A DNA stretch of 64,000 nucleotides from Rhodocollybia butyracea (GCA_015501585.1 JADNRY010000231.1:33618-97617); one strand, 5' to 3'; counted from the stretch's first letter, positions 1 through 12,196 are shown. Notes: a model not told the origin generated them from the letters alone. A program made the numbers and translations.

Positions 1-359
1 ACAAAGACTTGTGGACGCTCTCAGCCTTGTTGGTTGGCTGTCTGTGGGAAGGGCGGTGGGTGAACAATCCAAATGACCTGTTGTCGCTCAGGCTAGGAGG
101 ATCCCGTCTACTTAGCGATGATGAAAAAAGGAGGATGTCTGCTTCCACAGCCTCTGTGAGTGGTTCTCGTTCGTTTTCGCCACGTAAAGACTCCAACTCA
201 GGCGCGTCAAGTTTCGCCAGTTCGTGTATTATCGGTCTACTGCATTCATCTTTCGTGATTCGGTGTCTGATATGCGTTCATTTTCGCTGGAGCTGGACTT
301 TACGACATAAGCTGGATGTAAGGAGGAACACCGTATCGGAAATTATGCATTATGACTAG
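1..359 (+). CDS. Possible 3' end of an unidentified gene (partial)
   Basis: An open frame enters from the left edge and stops at 357-359. The readable part contains a hydrophobic stretch (LSALLVGCLW), then a hydrophilic Ser/Arg-rich segment with GGSRLLSDDEKRRMSAST and SRSFSPRKDSNSG, which has the composition of a cytoplasmic tail. After about position 200 the frame turns Cys/Ile-rich and may really be intron or 3' UTR. I do not recognise the family. It could be the last exon of a real gene or a chance ORF; the first 60 codons look more protein-like than the rest. Confidence 0.3.
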   Translation, partial: KDLWTLSALLVGCLWEGRWVNNPNDLLSLRLGGSRLLSDDEKRRMSASTASVSGSRSFSPRKDSNSGASSFASSCIIGLLHSSFVIRCLICVHFRWSWTLRHKLDVRRNTVSEIMHYD

Positions 360-2191
360 GCTCTAGCCATCTGCCTGATCGAATTTTGCTGCCTCCAATT
401 TCACGCCTTAGTCAATGACACTCAGCGAGTCAATCGTTCCGAATTCCTAAGTTTGTTGCGGTAGTTGCGGTGATTTGGGGTACATGATGTGGTTTGTGCT
501 TCTTATCTGTCATCACCTTGAGCTCGATGCTAATTTATCCCGTGTACTTTTTACTCTTTACATGCCGTGCCCGAAGGTGGATATCATTTCTATCGTCGCA
601 GGCACCAGTTAATTTCGTGGATTTAGATTTGAAAAACTCAGCAGAGTTTCCGATCTCTTGAATAACCGCTTTCTTTCTTTCGATCCGACTGTCCGCTTTG
701 AAGTTAACAGGGTTTTATGTCAGAACAAGTCTTTTCGAGTGTCGCGAGCAGGTACGCTGCGCATTGTTACTACTTACTGTAATCGTGCCACGATATCATC
801 AGACCAAGTTACTCTCTTCAGTCTATCTCTAGGTTTCCTTCAGGGTGGACCCTCGATCTGGCCTCGATTCGGGACAGAACACTGTAAGCCAAATCTGATC
901 ATGTCTGTTCTCTTGAAGTTCGACAGTGACGTATTCCAGGTGAAGGAGAAGTCGTGGCCCCAGGTGTCCTGGAGTGGTCTATGTTTTACGTCTTGGAACG
1001 TGGCTATACGCTCGATTATGGTGAGAAAGGCAAGATATGTTATAGTGCATACGACGTGGGTGTACATCTGGTGTACATAAACATACTTCGCACATATTCC
1101 AGAAGAGTCTGGTGTGGGGAATCGGATACACGTTCGTTCTTTGTAGTCAATAACAAATTGATTGTAGTGGGACCGACGAGTATCTTCCGGTTGTCCGGGA
1201 GTGATGATGATAGGAATTGGCTGCTTGTTGTGATATCAAACACCTGAAGACATACAGAACAAAAGAAGATCGGAGAGCCGAGCTACTTGAACTACTTACA
1301 AAAACTATAGCTGGCAGATGGAGTTTCATCGACCGCTAGTATGATATATGATTGTTGGCATCGCATGCAGTTCCAAGAGCCAATTTCAACGGATGGCCGG
1401 TCATCCATGTCCATCACGATTCACGACAGCCTCCACGATGCCTCGAACGATTGTACGTTAAATTTTGAATATATAATACTACAAGCTGTGGTTTATTGTA
1501 AGTACAAAGGATACAAAGGTAAGCAAGAGGGATGCCTCAAGGCTTCAGTGCTTTGTATGTGTTGACTAAAGCTTCCACTCATCGACATGTAGTCGATCTG
1601 ATTCATTTCTAAGTAACTCTCGGCGGAACATGGCTCCAATCAAGCGAGTTAGGCCCCAGTGGTTTAATTAAGCGACAGTGCTGGGGGTGAAAATTCAGCG
1701 AAATATTAGGGTCAAAGGCCCTGGACACGCGTAGGTAGAGTTGTGGCCAAATTGAGTACCAAGATTAGTATTATTACTTCAATCAAACTTCAGCTTGTTG
1801 TGCGTCGTAAATTGGTCGTAAAAGGCAACCATCGGAGCTTCAGACATTCAATTGGGGAATGTCAGCTGGGCGGTGTGGGGAAGTATTAGATCAGATGACT
1901 AGGGTTAGGATTAGATATAAAGTAATCGTCGTTTGTCTCGCTCTGCATTTTTTTCTCTTTCTGCTCCATAGAGGTATGGATCTTCGTTACCGTCGTTTTG
2001 TGCTCAAAAACTCACAATTTCGTCTCCTAGGCATTTTTCTGCCATTTCATAGAGATTAGAGCGTTTGTATCCTTGTCAGCCTTTGTCTGCGAAATCACCT
2101 CTTAATCACAAACATATCATACAAGGTACTTCTTCGTTGAAAAATCCGACTGATTTTTGCCAACCGATCTGTGTAGATATCACCTTTAGAA
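360..2191. other. Intergenic region and EF-3 promoter/leader
   Basis: No convincing gene is visible on either strand. Short ORFs overlap on both strands between about 660 and 1330 but have no recognisable domain, no splice logic and shadow each other. The last 250 bases before the EF-3 start are pyrimidine-rich, as expected for the promoter and leader of a highly expressed fungal translation gene. A spliced 5' UTR is possible near 2125 (AAGGTACTT context) but is not proven. Confidence 0.5.
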
Positions 2192-5100
2192 ATGCCTGCT
2201 GCTACTGCCACCTCTCCCGCTGTAACCTCGCCTGCTTCTCTCAAAGCTGCCGTCGCGCCTGTCGAAGGTCAGGTCGATGTCTCAGCACTTTTTGTTAGCG
2301 ACAAGGCTTCTCGCAATGCTGCCGTTGCGCATCTCGTCTCTGTTGCCTCAAAAGAAGGACCTTCTGCCCTACAGTCTGCTGGTTTCCAGGACGCTGTACT
2401 CAAGGCTCTCGCCGACAAAAAGTCCCCTGCCGCCCGTGAAGGTGGTGCTGAGGCTGTCCTCGCCTTTTCCAAAAATGGAGCTGTCAAAGCTCTTGAACCG
2501 AGTTTTGTCAACTCTGGCATCTACGCTGCTCTTCTCGAGACGTTCGCCGATAAAATGCCCGCTGTCCGGACAGCTGCAGTCGAGGCCGTCAGGGAGTTTG
2601 TTGCCGCTATGAACCCTTGGGCTACCGCCCTAATTCTTCCCGCTCTTCTTCACGAAATAAAAACCGCTGGTAAATGGCAAATCAAGACCGGTTCTCTGAC
2701 CATCTTGAACCAGCTTGTCACAAGCGCCCCCGTCCAGATGTCGCGTCTCATGCCGGAGATCATTCCCGTTCTCGCTGAAGCCATCTGGGACACCAAGGCC
2801 GATGTGAAGAAGGCCGCCCGTGATTCGCTCACAAAGGCCACAGCTCTTGTGTCGAACAAGGATATCGAACGCTTTATCCCTGCACTTATTAAAGCTCTTA
2901 TTAATCCAGTCGAAGAGGTTCCTAATACCATTATGCTCCTCTCGGCTACCACATTCGTTTCTGAAGTAGATTCCCCAACGCTTTCTCTCATGGTTCCTCT
3001 TCTTGCTCGTGGTCTTAGCGAGAAGTTGACTTCCACCAAGCGAAAAGTCGCAGTGTAAGCAGTTTTTTTTTCGCTCTTGTTTGTTTAGTACTTATTTTTG
3101 GTTCGTAGTATCGTCGACAACATGGCCAAGCTCGTCGATTCTTCAGTCACTGTCCGTCCTTTCATTCCCAAGCTCCTCCCGGGTCTGATCAAGGTCGAGA
3201 CTACCATTGGTGACCCCGAAGCTCGTGGTGTCGTCGGCAAGGCCATTGCTACTCTCCGCCAAGTCGGCGAGGTACCAGAATCCAGCGATGGATCTGATCT
3301 GCCTCCCATCAAGCAAGCCGAGGCTAGTCAGCTCGCCAACTCGCTTACTGCGATTTACAAAAAACTTGGTGGTCAAGTTTCGCCCGCCAATGTCTCCGTC
3401 ATGTACGCTTCTACTCTCGCCGCCAACCTTGTCAACCTTAAGAACTTTGACGTTCCTGAGTGGGATACCCTCGCTTCCTACCTCGCCTTTGCTACCGCCA
3501 CTCCCGATGCCGTCTCCGTTGCTCGTGAGTGGGTTGTCCGCTCTGCTACAGAGGACACTGGTGAGGAAGAAGTTCTGGAGGACGAGGAGGAAGGCGAGGA
3601 CCTCTGTAACTGCCAGTTCTCTTTGGCTTACGGTGCCAAGATCCTGCTTAACACCGCTACTCTCCGTCTCAAGCGTGGCCACCGCTACGGTCTCTGCGGT
3701 AAGAACGGTACCGGAAAGTCAACTTTGATGCGTGCTATCACCAACGGGTTCGTTTTATAAATAATCCGCAGACTTGCTTGTTCTAATTTTTTCGTTGATA
3801 GACAAGTCGAAGGTTTCCCATCTCCTGATGAAGTCAGGACCTTCTACGTTGAGCACGACATTGATGGCAGCGAAGAAGATACCAGTGTTCTCTCGTTCAT
3901 TCTCACCGACAAGCGTATTCAAGGTTCTGAGGCTGAAGTCATCGAAACGCTTGCATCTGTTGGTTTCACCGACGAGCGTCAGAAGCAGGCTATTGGATCC
4001 CTCTCTGGTGGTTGGAAGATGAAGCTTGCCCTTGCTCGGGCTATGCTTTTCAAGGCTGACATCCTCTTGCTTGATGAGCCTACTAACCATCTTGATGTCG
4101 TCAACGTCGCTTGGTTGGAGAACTACCTGACCAACCTCAAGACCTGTACCTCCAGTATGTCGTTTTCACTCTCTTGTTATTGTTTTTTTCTAACATTTGC
4201 ATAGTCATTGTCTCCCACGACTCTGGCTTCTTGAACAACACCATCACTGACGTCCTTCACTTGAACCGCTTCAAGCTCAGGAGATACCGTGGTAATCTCG
4301 AGAAGTTCGTCCAGGCTGTTCCTGAGGCCAAGTCCTACTACACTCTCGAGGCTGCTGAGGACTACAAGTTCAAGCTCCCTGACCCTCCTCTCCTTGAGGG
4401 TGTCAAGACCAAGGAAAAGAGTTTGTTGAAGATGTAAGTTTTTCTTTTTCTCGCCCCGAGCTGGCTTTTTCTTACATCTCTTCAGGCGTAAGGTCGGCTT
4501 CCAATACCCCACGCAACCTGTCCAACAGCTCTACGACATTACGCTCCAAGTCTCACTCTCCTCTCGTGTTGCCGTCCTCGGTCCTAACGGTTCCGGAAAG
4601 TCGACCCTCGTCAAGCTGCTCATCGGTGACATGGAGGCCAACAAGGGTGGTGAGATCTGGAAGCACCCCAACTTGGTCATTGGTTACGTCGCGCAACACG
4701 CTTTCCACCATATCGATCACCATCTTGACAAGACCCCGCTCGAGTACATGCTCTGGCGTTACCAGACTGGTGAAGATTTGGAGGAAATGACCAAGGCCAA
4801 CCGTCAGATTTCTGAGGAGGAGGAGAAGAAGATGAAGGAGGGAAGCACTGTTGTTGTTGAGGGTGTGAAGAGGTTGATTGATGAGATTGTTGCAAGGAAG
4901 AAGTTGAAGCAGTCGTATGAGTATGAGGTTTCGTTCAAGAACCTCTCGTCGTCCGAGAACATCTGGTTACCTCGTGATGAGCTCGTCAAGCGTGGTTTCG
5001 AGAAGGTACGTTTTGCTATCATCCTTTCTAATGTTTGCAGCCATTGACGTATTTTATAGAAAGTCATTGAGGTTGACACCCGTGAAGCCCAGCGTCTTGG

Positions 5101-5684
5101 TCTCCTCCGTCCTCTCGTTCGTCGTGAGATTGAGAAGCACTTTGCTGACTTTGGTCTCGAGCCTGAGTTCGTCTCGCACAACACCATGAGGGGTCTGTCC
5201 GGTGGTCAAAAGGTCAAGATCGTTCTCGGTGCTGCAACTTGGCGTCGTCCCCATGTTATGTGCTTGGATGAGCCTACTAGTGCGTTCTTTCACTTGAATA
5301 ACTTTTTCAATGTCTAATATTCTCTTCGCAGACTACCTTGACCGAGAGTCGCTCGCTGCTCTTATTGAGGCTCTCAAGGTATTCGAGGGAGGTGTCCTTG
5401 TCATCACCCACAACCGAGACTTTTCCGAATCCCTGTGCAAGGAAGTCTGGGCTATGCGTGACGGTCGTCTCGAGGCGTCTGGCCACAATTGGGTCGAGGG
5501 TCAAGGTTCCGGTCCTCGTATCGACAAGAAGGATGGCGAGGATGATGACCAGTACGACGCTATGGGTAACAAGGTTGATTCGACGAAGACAAAGAAAATC
5601 ACCTCAGCAGAAGCACGGAAACTCAAGAAGGAGCGTATGGCACGGAAGAAGAGAGGTGAAGAGATCACCGATGATGAGCTTTGA
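2192..5684 (+). CDS. TEF3: Translation elongation factor 3 (EF-3), ABC-F ATPase
   Basis: Fungus-specific ribosome-bound ATPase that promotes E-site tRNA release during elongation in the cytosol. Seven exons can be traced: 2192-3054, 3109-3747, 3802-4154, 4205-4433, 4486-5005, 5060-5279 and 5332-5684, each junction restoring frame and family sequence. The product is about 1,050 residues, the normal EF-3 length. In order: N-terminal HEAT repeats, acidic linker ([13 protein letters not shown]), ABC1 with Walker [10 protein letters not shown], signature [14 protein letters not shown] and Walker [12 protein letters not shown], then ABC2 with GPNGSGKST, an inserted chromodomain-like segment, [11 protein letters not shown] and CLDEPTNYLD, and a basic C-terminal tail ([23 protein letters not shown]). 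All catalytic motifs are intact. The start ATG follows a CT-rich leader and matches the usual Ala/Pro-rich N-terminus. Codon use is strongly C-ending at many third positions, consistent with high expression. Confidence 0.97.
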
Positions 5685-6064
5685 TTTGCTTCGAACATTT
5701 TGCGAATACAAAGCTTCTTTCTTTCTCTCTCTCTTCATTCCTCACTTGTTGTTTCATAACTCTCCGACTTGTGCATATACGATTTCTTAATTATTCGACT
5801 ACGTGTATGTTGTGCTATTTCCTCTGTTGTGACGATTATCATTTACGGCTCGAATTGTTTCCGTTGTTTACTACTCATTATGGCTCTCATAATCTATATC
5901 TACTTCCTGAATACTGCGAGAACACTGAGTAAACGAAAAGCTGAAGGCTGAAGATTGAGGTTATTGGCTTCCTTGTTCGATTCATGATAACTATACATGA
6001 TTGCCGTGTAGTGTAATCTAAAATACAACCATCATAATAACCATAGAGTAACGACTCGGATGTA

Positions 6065-7087
6065 TCACTTTTCCTTGCTCAACGCTTTGAGATTTTCTCC
6101 GTCTGCCAAGTGCACTGGTGTAGGGTCGTCTTTTGGAGGTTCACCCATAATTTGACGAAGTCCTGCCGTATTGAGGAGTTTGGCGTATTTCGGTTGCACA
6201 AACATGGCTCTATGGTAATGTCAAGATAAAATTAATGAGTGGAATAGAAGAAAGCTCACTTTGCTTCGACGAGCAACGTTCCTTTCATATCTTCCAACCT
6301 CGCTACAACGTATGCTCTCCGGCCCTTGACTTCGCCCATCTTTGTCTTGACGACAACAAACTGGTCAGCTTTGGTAGGTGCACGATAACTGAGGTTGAGC
6401 GTTGCCGTCACTCCCACTCGTTCTGGGAGATTGTTAATAGCCTATCAGAACGGCCGTAAGTAACGCGGGCTGAACAAAGAATCTAGATGCACTCTTACCG
6501 TACGTGCCATTGATTCATCCAGGATAGTGGCTAGCATTCCGCCATGGACAATTCCGTCATGGCCACAGAGGCCTCTACCGAGATGTACGAAAACATAACT
6601 TTCCGATTCATCTCGGCGGACCCAAACGACTGGGGTACAGTTAACTTTCCTGGACCACGGAGTGCGCCAGCAGAGAGATTGTTTACGCGGCGCTCTCAGG
6701 GAAGTGCTGGTAAGGACGAGCCTCATACCATTCGTTTGCATCAGAGGCAGCGCGCAGGGATTCTAGTAGAGGTAAAGAGAGTAGCTGTTTTTCAATAGCA
6801 GCTGTGTATTCTAGCGATTCTGGTGAGTGAGGATCAGCGGGAGGACCTGGGGCAGGAGCAGGGTATAAAAAAGCAAGCGGAGAAGCTGGGTATATTGACC
6901 CTACTGCGTAAGCTGTTAAACTGACAAAAGCAGTCAAGGTTATTGATAAAAATCCTAGGCGACGAGGAGGTGGGGAAGATTTTCTCCCCGGCTCTTCGGA
7001 GAAAGAGGAATAGCTGCGTTTAGTAGACAATAAGAGTGATCTAGAGTAGACTCGACGAGAAAGAAGTGTTCTAATAGGAACCGACAT
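6065..7087 (-). CDS. Mitochondrial hotdog-fold (4HBT, THEM4-like) thioesterase, with two apparent frame breaks
   Basis: The start at 7087 gives MSVPIRTLLSRRVYSRSLLL, an Arg/Ser-rich N-terminus typical of a mitochondrial targeting peptide, followed by a membrane-like stretch (FLSITLTAFVSLTAYAVGSI). The hotdog domain follows: GRGLCGHDGIVHGGMLATILDE carries the HGG/D-E active-site region, then NLSYRAPTK and AMFVQPKYAKLL near the end; the stop is at 6065. Clear introns lie after ESMART (near 6498) and before AMFVQP (near 6240). Family logic puts VNNLSAGALRGPGKLTVP between PESA and VVWVRRDE, but these three segments sit in three different frames, requiring one missing base near 6690 and one near 6635 (the second in a C run). 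Whether this is a pseudogene or consensus error cannot be told from the sequence. It presumably acts on acyl-CoA in or at mitochondria. Confidence 0.8.
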
Positions 7088-7591
7088 TGAAGAAGAAAGC
7101 ACGTCCGGACTCCGGTAACTCCGGTAACTTCCGGTACGCGTTGTTTATTCCAAAAGGTTTAGCCAAACAACCTTTTGTCTTTTCAATTGTCATTTCGTCC
7201 TTGCGAAACGAACAAAAAAACACAATAAAACGCGTCCTGTAATTGTTAAATGTGACCTTTTAACTGGCAGATTGGTACGTTCCTGATGGAAATGCTCAGG
7301 AATTAACTCTTCTTTCCCTTCAAGCCCTTTGTTTTCCTTACCGAAGAAGGTTCTGCTTAGATTCGCCTGCTTCGGTGGCTTTGATTATTGTTTTATCTAG
7401 CCTGAGCTCCAAACCTTACAGATATGCATTACGATTCTCCAGTATAAAAGTCATACGAAATTGTCCACGGTAAACCAAGTTTCCCTCCAGCCTAGTTCCG
7501 ATTGACTTGCTGATCCAACTGAACTGGACGACGCTTTCCCTTTCTTTTGACATTCTACCCCATTATCTTGTTCATCCCACACTCAGATATC

Positions 7592-8215
7592 ATGGCTTTC
7601 GGTTCTAGCTCTAAATCCAGGTCGAGCAGGCCTACTCAGCCGAATCCTGCTTCTGCCGCCGATCTCATGGCTCAGGAATTGCTCATGATGCAGTTCCTCG
7701 GTGGCGGATCTATGGACAGAAACAACCAGCGTCTTATGATGGAACAGCAGCAGAAATCTGCTGCTGCTGCTTCCGCATCGCACTCTAACAGTCGGAGTAG
7801 TCGAAAGCCTCGAACACAGAGTCTTTCCGTACAAGCCATGCCACCCACAACGCACGTTATTCCTGTTTCGTCGATGCCGGGAGATGCGTACAATCCCCAA
7901 TACGCGTACAACCCCCAGTACGACTACCACCGCCACCCATATCCCCAGCATCACGCTTACCCGCAAAACGTTCCTCTTTCCCCACACCCGGAACACTTTA
8001 CTCATGCGCACGCACATGTGCAGCCGAGGCGAAGGCACTCTGATGGCTCCGAGTCTAGCTCGTCGAGCTCATCGTACTACTCATCGACACCCAGTCCGAC
8101 TTCGTCGACTTTTGACCCATCTGCAGATGAGTATTATGCGCCTCAGCACGATCATACAGCTAGAAAGTCAAAGGGCTTGAAAGGGAGGGCGAGGGCTTTC
8201 TTTGGTGGCCATTAG
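7592..8215 (+). CDS. Low-complexity Ser/His/Tyr/Pro-rich protein, function unknown
   Basis: A single-exon ORF of 207 residues starting at MAFGSSSKSRSS. It contains a short more ordered stretch (AADLMAQELLMMQFLGGGSM), a Gln/Ala patch, degenerate YNPQY repeats (three in a row near residue 95), a His-rich segment, a Ser run (SESSSSSSSYYSSTPSPTSS) and a basic Gly-containing end (KGLKGRARAFFGG). No signal peptide, membrane helix or catalytic motif is visible. A TATA-like element and CT-rich leader precede the ATG. Similar small disordered proteins are common in agaric genomes and have no assigned role. The in-frame CTG at 7547 is upstream of the only sensible ATG, so I start at 7592. Confidence 0.65.
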   Translation: MAFGSSSKSRSSRPTQPNPASAADLMAQELLMMQFLGGGSMDRNNQRLMMEQQQKSAAAASASHSNSRSSRKPRTQSLSVQAMPPTTHVIPVSSMPGDAYNPQYAYNPQYDYHRHPYPQHHAYPQNVPLSPHPEHFTHAHAHVQPRRRHSDGSESSSSSSSYYSSTPSPTSSTFDPSADEYYAPQHDHTARKSKGLKGRARAFFGGH

Positions 8216-8362
8216 TGATACACGAAGTGTTGTATACCGGAGTCTGTGACTCTTTTCTTTCTAAGTTATCTTTCATTGCTTGTATATATACCACACTTTG
8301 TATCATAGGTACTGTCTCGTCGTCGTTGGCTTGTTAATCTATAATGGTATAACTACGTGTAT

Positions 8363-8460
8363 GGAGGTATAGCTCAGCCGGGAGAGCAGTCGAACGAAAT
8401 CATCAGGTCTCCAATTCTGTTCATCTGAAAAGGTCCTGCGTTCGAGTCGCAGTACCCCCT
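8363..8460 (+). pseudogene. tRNA-Phe-derived pseudogene
   Basis: The acceptor/D-arm start (GGAGGTATAGCTC) and T arm (CTGCG-TTCGAGT-CGCAG) are recognisable, and TACCCCC ends the acceptor. One acceptor base pair is mismatched (A opposite C). The 5' half of the anticodon arm (CAGACTGAAG in the intact copy downstream) is replaced by unrelated sequence while ATCTGAA remains on the 3' side, so no anticodon stem forms. It is the decayed partner of the intact tRNA-Phe at 8894. Confidence 0.75.
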
Positions 8461-8893
8461 TCCCACATCTCCTGTCTCCCTTTGGAGGATCCGAGCTTTT
8501 GCTTTTGCCAATCAAAATGTAATCGGAGCCTTTTTGAATCCGGGAATACCGATACAATCGGATACAATCGGTTCAATTTGAATTCGCTTCTGCCTACTCG
8601 TGCATAGCTACTTTTTATGCCTCTAATGCTAGTAGTTTGCGCGATAAGTACTTGATATCTTGATCTTCAAGTTCTCGAGTTGTTGAAAAACGATGCTTGC
8701 AGCCCACAATTCGGTAAACTCGGTAATATGCGGCTAAATGTCATCCAGTCATACAGATGTTATTAGTCTCCCCTCCTTACACTGACGATCCATGCGGATG
8801 TGTAGCTGTATACAGGAGTATGGACCTCTTCTATGTGCTGTCTCGTTGTCGTTGTCTTGTTACTAAGCCGTACATAATGGTAGGACTATGTAT

Positions 8894-8984
8894 GGGGGTA
8901 TAGCTCAATTGGGAGAGCAGCAGACTGAAGTTCAGCGAGTCTTTGTTCATCTGAAGGTCCCGCGTTCGATCCGCGGTACCCCCA
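8894..8984 (+). tRNA. tRNA-Phe (GAA) with 18-nt intron
   Basis: Cloverleaf is complete: acceptor GGGGGTA pairs with TACCCCC (8977-8983), discriminator A at 8984, D arm GCTC-GAGC, T arm CCGCG-TTCGATC-CGCGG. The anticodon arm reads CAGAC-TGAAG, then an insertion at 8931-8948, then ATCTG. Removing the insertion gives a 73-nt tRNA with the GAA anticodon followed by G37, and the intron sits after position 37, the normal eukaryotic place. The A box (TAGCTCAATTGGGAGAG) and B box (GGTCCCGCGTTCGATCC region) are intact. Confidence 0.93.
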
Positions 8985-9004
8985 GTAAAAATTGGAGTGA
9001 GAAA

Positions 9005-9012
9005 TTTTTTTA
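9005..9012 (+). terminator. RNA polymerase III terminator of tRNA-Phe
   Basis: A run of eight T residues lies 20 nt after the discriminator base of the tRNA, the standard Pol III stop signal. Confidence 0.7.
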
Positions 9013-9507
9013 CACCTGGCTATGGTGGTGTAACCAACGTGGGCCCCCCCAGCTACAGTAACATACATATCGTGCCAACTACCTGCTTGGGATGGGTAGT
9101 CTCCGCAATCAACATGAAAGCGCCATCGAACAAACGCCAAGACTACACAGGACTGCACCCGGACCAGACCCGGACAACAAACAAACCCATGAACAAAAGA
9201 TCTGGAGTGGCAGGGAGTGGCAGGGAGTGGCCGCGATCCGGAGCTTTTGAAATCCGGAGTTTCACTGATATTTGAATTGCATTATCGGTTCAATTTGAAT
9301 ACGCGACTACATTTTTCGTGTAACTACTCTCTTTACGCCCTCGAGTAAGTACTGCAAGTACTTGCAAGTTGGTCTTTCAAGTCCTCGAGCTGGAATACGA
9401 TGCTTGTAGCCCCCAATTCGGTTAAACTCGGTAATATGCGGCTAACTGTCATTCAGTCACATATAGATGTCACTAGAGGATAAAAAGGCGCTGTTGGCTT
9501 CCATCCT

Positions 9508-11856
9508 ATGTTCAGACTCGAACAAATGCACTTCTCTCTACAGCTCTGTGCATCAATCCTGGCAAGCTTGCTTGCCTATTATCTCTTTAGGATCGTTCGA
9601 TGGGCATTCTTTCGGTCCACAACGTCTACCCAGCTTCGCGGTCCCCCGAGCAATAGCTTCCTGTTTGGACATAAAGAGCTGTGGTCTCGTGTAAGTATTT
9701 TATTTTTTCTGGAGCTCGTATTTCTTTGAAACGTTGCCATGAACAGGCCACGCCTTTCGGTAAACCTGATATCGTGGACAAATGGCATGAGCTCTATGGA
9801 CCTACATTCACCGTGAGAGGAGCTCTCGGCGTAAGTGGTAACGATACAGCTTTCATGCGCGCGAAACTAAAGTTTCTGCTTTCAGATTCCCCGGATCGTT
9901 ACAATGGATACCAAAGCTATTCAGCATATTATGAGAAACGATTACACATACATAAAACCTCGTTCTACCCAAAGGATCCTGCAGATGGTCCTTGGAGAGG
10001 GTGTGTGAGATATTGGCCGATCATCAGTCTATAAGGCTGTAACTTTGTCCATAGGTTCCGGGATACTACTTTCTGAAGGAGCCCGGCACAGACGTCAGGT
10101 GAATCCTTCAGTCATCTATATCGACGGTTGCTAATATAAATCCCCACGAAAAGCGTAAAGTCATGGTACGATTATTCTTCCACAACAGCGAACTTTCCGC
10201 TAACCTCATGTCAGAACCCGGCGTTTGGACCCAACCAAATTCGCGAATTAACCCCGGCATTTTTTGAAAAATCTTTCGAGGTGAGTATTTCTCCATATTC
10301 TGCACAGAAATACCTTCCCGACACTGGCTTCATCAGCTACGTGATATCTGGGCAGCTCAGATAACTGAAGGCGTCGGGAGGGTAGATGCAATGGACTGGT
10401 TTAGCAAGACCGCCTTGGATATTATCGGACTGACAGGTCCCTTCCGTCCTTTTCAGAGTCCTCCCGGGAGCTAACTCGCCTCTTCCACTAGGATTTAATT
10501 ATCACTTTAATGGTCTGAACGGTCGTTCTCAAACAAATGAATTGAGTCTAGCTTTCTCAGCAATTTTCCGCTCCTCTGGTTGGGCTAGTGCTTGGATGCC
10601 TGTTATAGCAGCGCTTCCTATCCAACGAGTATTCCGGGCGGTTAGTATAGATCGTACAATCTATCTTTTAAATTTTTTCATCGCATATATTAGCTTTCCT
10701 GGGCCTCCGGAACCACTGCAGGTGAGCAAAACAGAGAATCTTCGCATCATCTGAGTTACTTATTCTGGTCCTAGCAATGAACGCTTGTGCAGAATGCATA
10801 CAGCGGATAGGTAGAGAAATTCTGACGGAAAGCAAAGCATACCTGGCAGCTACTGGAGAAAAGAGTAGCTGGGGAGCTCGAGATCTGCTGTCACTCCTTC
10901 TCAAATCCAATATGAGCACTGAAATCGCCGGTGAAGAGCGAATGAGTGACGCGGATGTCATCGCACGTACGCACGACTCCTCTTTATCACTCACATATCT
11001 TGAACTGCCTTGTAGAAATTCCTACGTTTTTGATTGCTGGTTTTGAGACGACTTCAACTTCTTTGACATGGGCTTTCCTCGCACTTTCACAGCACCAGGA
11101 GATCCAGGACAAGCTTCGCGAGGAGCTTCTTGGTGTTTCTACAGCAACGCCTAGTATGGACGAGTTAAACGAGCTGCCCCTCCTTGATGCGTTCCTTCGC
11201 GAGACCTTGCGCCTGTATGCCCCTTTGATACACATCATGCGGGCTGCTGAAAAGGACGACATAATTCCACTGGCCCACCCGATTACTGATTGTGATGGTA
11301 TAGTTCACAATGAGCTCCTGTGAGTGGTATCAAGTATTGTGGGTGCAAGGATGAGTACTCATGTAGCGTAACTAGTGTTCGCAAAGGTCAAATGTTCAAC
11401 CTTTCATTGCTCGGGGTCAATACGGATAAATCGTTGTGGGGCCCTGATGCTGGAGAATTCAGGTTGGTATAAGTTCTCCGCCATAGTTATATTCCTAAGC
11501 ATTGTGATCTTCCAGACCTGAACGTTGGCTTCAACTCCCGGATAGTGTTAAAAGCATCCCCGGGGTTTATAGCAATCTGATGACATTTTTCGGAGGCTCG
11601 CGAGGCTGCATTGGCTGGCGCTTTGCTCTGATGGAGTAAGCATTTTAATCCTTACATCGTCTAGTCCGAAGAACTTATGGTTTCTTCTAGAATGAAAGTT
11701 CTTTTGTTCACATTGGTCCGGAGCTTCGAGGTGGAGCTGGAGGTCCCCAAAGAGCAGATTGTGACTTCCCGGGCTGCAGCAATGCAACGACCATCGTTGA
11801 GCTCCGAGCCTATCCGTGCAATCTTACCTGTTATCATCAGGCCGTTGAAGGATTGA
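9508..11856 (+). CDS. Cytochrome P450 monooxygenase (class E, ER-anchored)
   Basis: Heme-thiolate monooxygenase anchored in the ER membrane and fed by CPR. At least ten exons. The N-terminus has a hydrophobic anchor ([17 protein letters not shown]), then the hinge [13 protein letters not shown]. Further landmarks in order: EGARHRRQ with the C-helix, oxygen-binding I-helix AGFETTS (near 11040), K-helix ETLRLYAP (ExxR, near 11200), FRPERW, and the heme-binding loop [17 protein letters not shown] with its Cys ligand near 11610. All canonical motifs are present and in frame after removal of short introns, so it looks functional. The style resembles the CYP5150/CYP512-type families expanded in wood- and litter-decay fungi, but I cannot assign a family by eye. 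No biosynthetic partner genes flank it; the substrate is unknown. Confidence 0.92.
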
Positions 11857-12196
11857 ATGTTTTTAAGATTGGGGGTCAAAGCGTTGTGGAGTAGAATATA
11901 CTTTGCTCAGAATACTCTCAACCCCTTTTAGACGAGGCTAATATACTGTCGTCACTTCGAAAAATTGAAATGCAGATGAACTTCTGATCACTGGTTGGAG
12001 GTATTATGTTCCAAGTTAAGGGGAAATGAGGCCACCGTTCTGGAGGACTTCCACGACGTTCGGACAAACATAAAATTTGCTAAGACGCGTCATATTCAGG
12101 CGCGGTACACGTCGTGGTCGTGAAACGCGTGGGGTATGCAATTCAGACAATGTGATTGGCTAGACACTTGTCCCACGAATCAATCACCCAACCACG

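Larger units (their letters stand above)
8300..9475. repeat. Tandem segmental duplication of a tRNA-Phe locus (two units of about 0.5 kb)
   Basis: Unit 1 (about 8300-8770) and unit 2 (about 8825-9475) align along their length: a CTGTCTCGT(C/T)GTCGTTG block, the ATAATGGTA...CTA leader, the tRNA-like sequence, GGTTCAATTTGAAT, the AATTCGGTAAACTCGGTAATATGCGGCTAA block and CAGATGT near the end. Divergence is substantial, so the duplication is old. Unit 2 also contains extra sequence between the tRNA and the shared block, including three copies of a 10-nt GGGAGTGGCA-type repeat near 9205-9235. Confidence 0.85.

Noticed and set aside
840..1329. Overlapping ORFs on both strands
   Set aside because: They shadow one another, have Cys/Trp/Ser-rich random composition and no recognisable motif.
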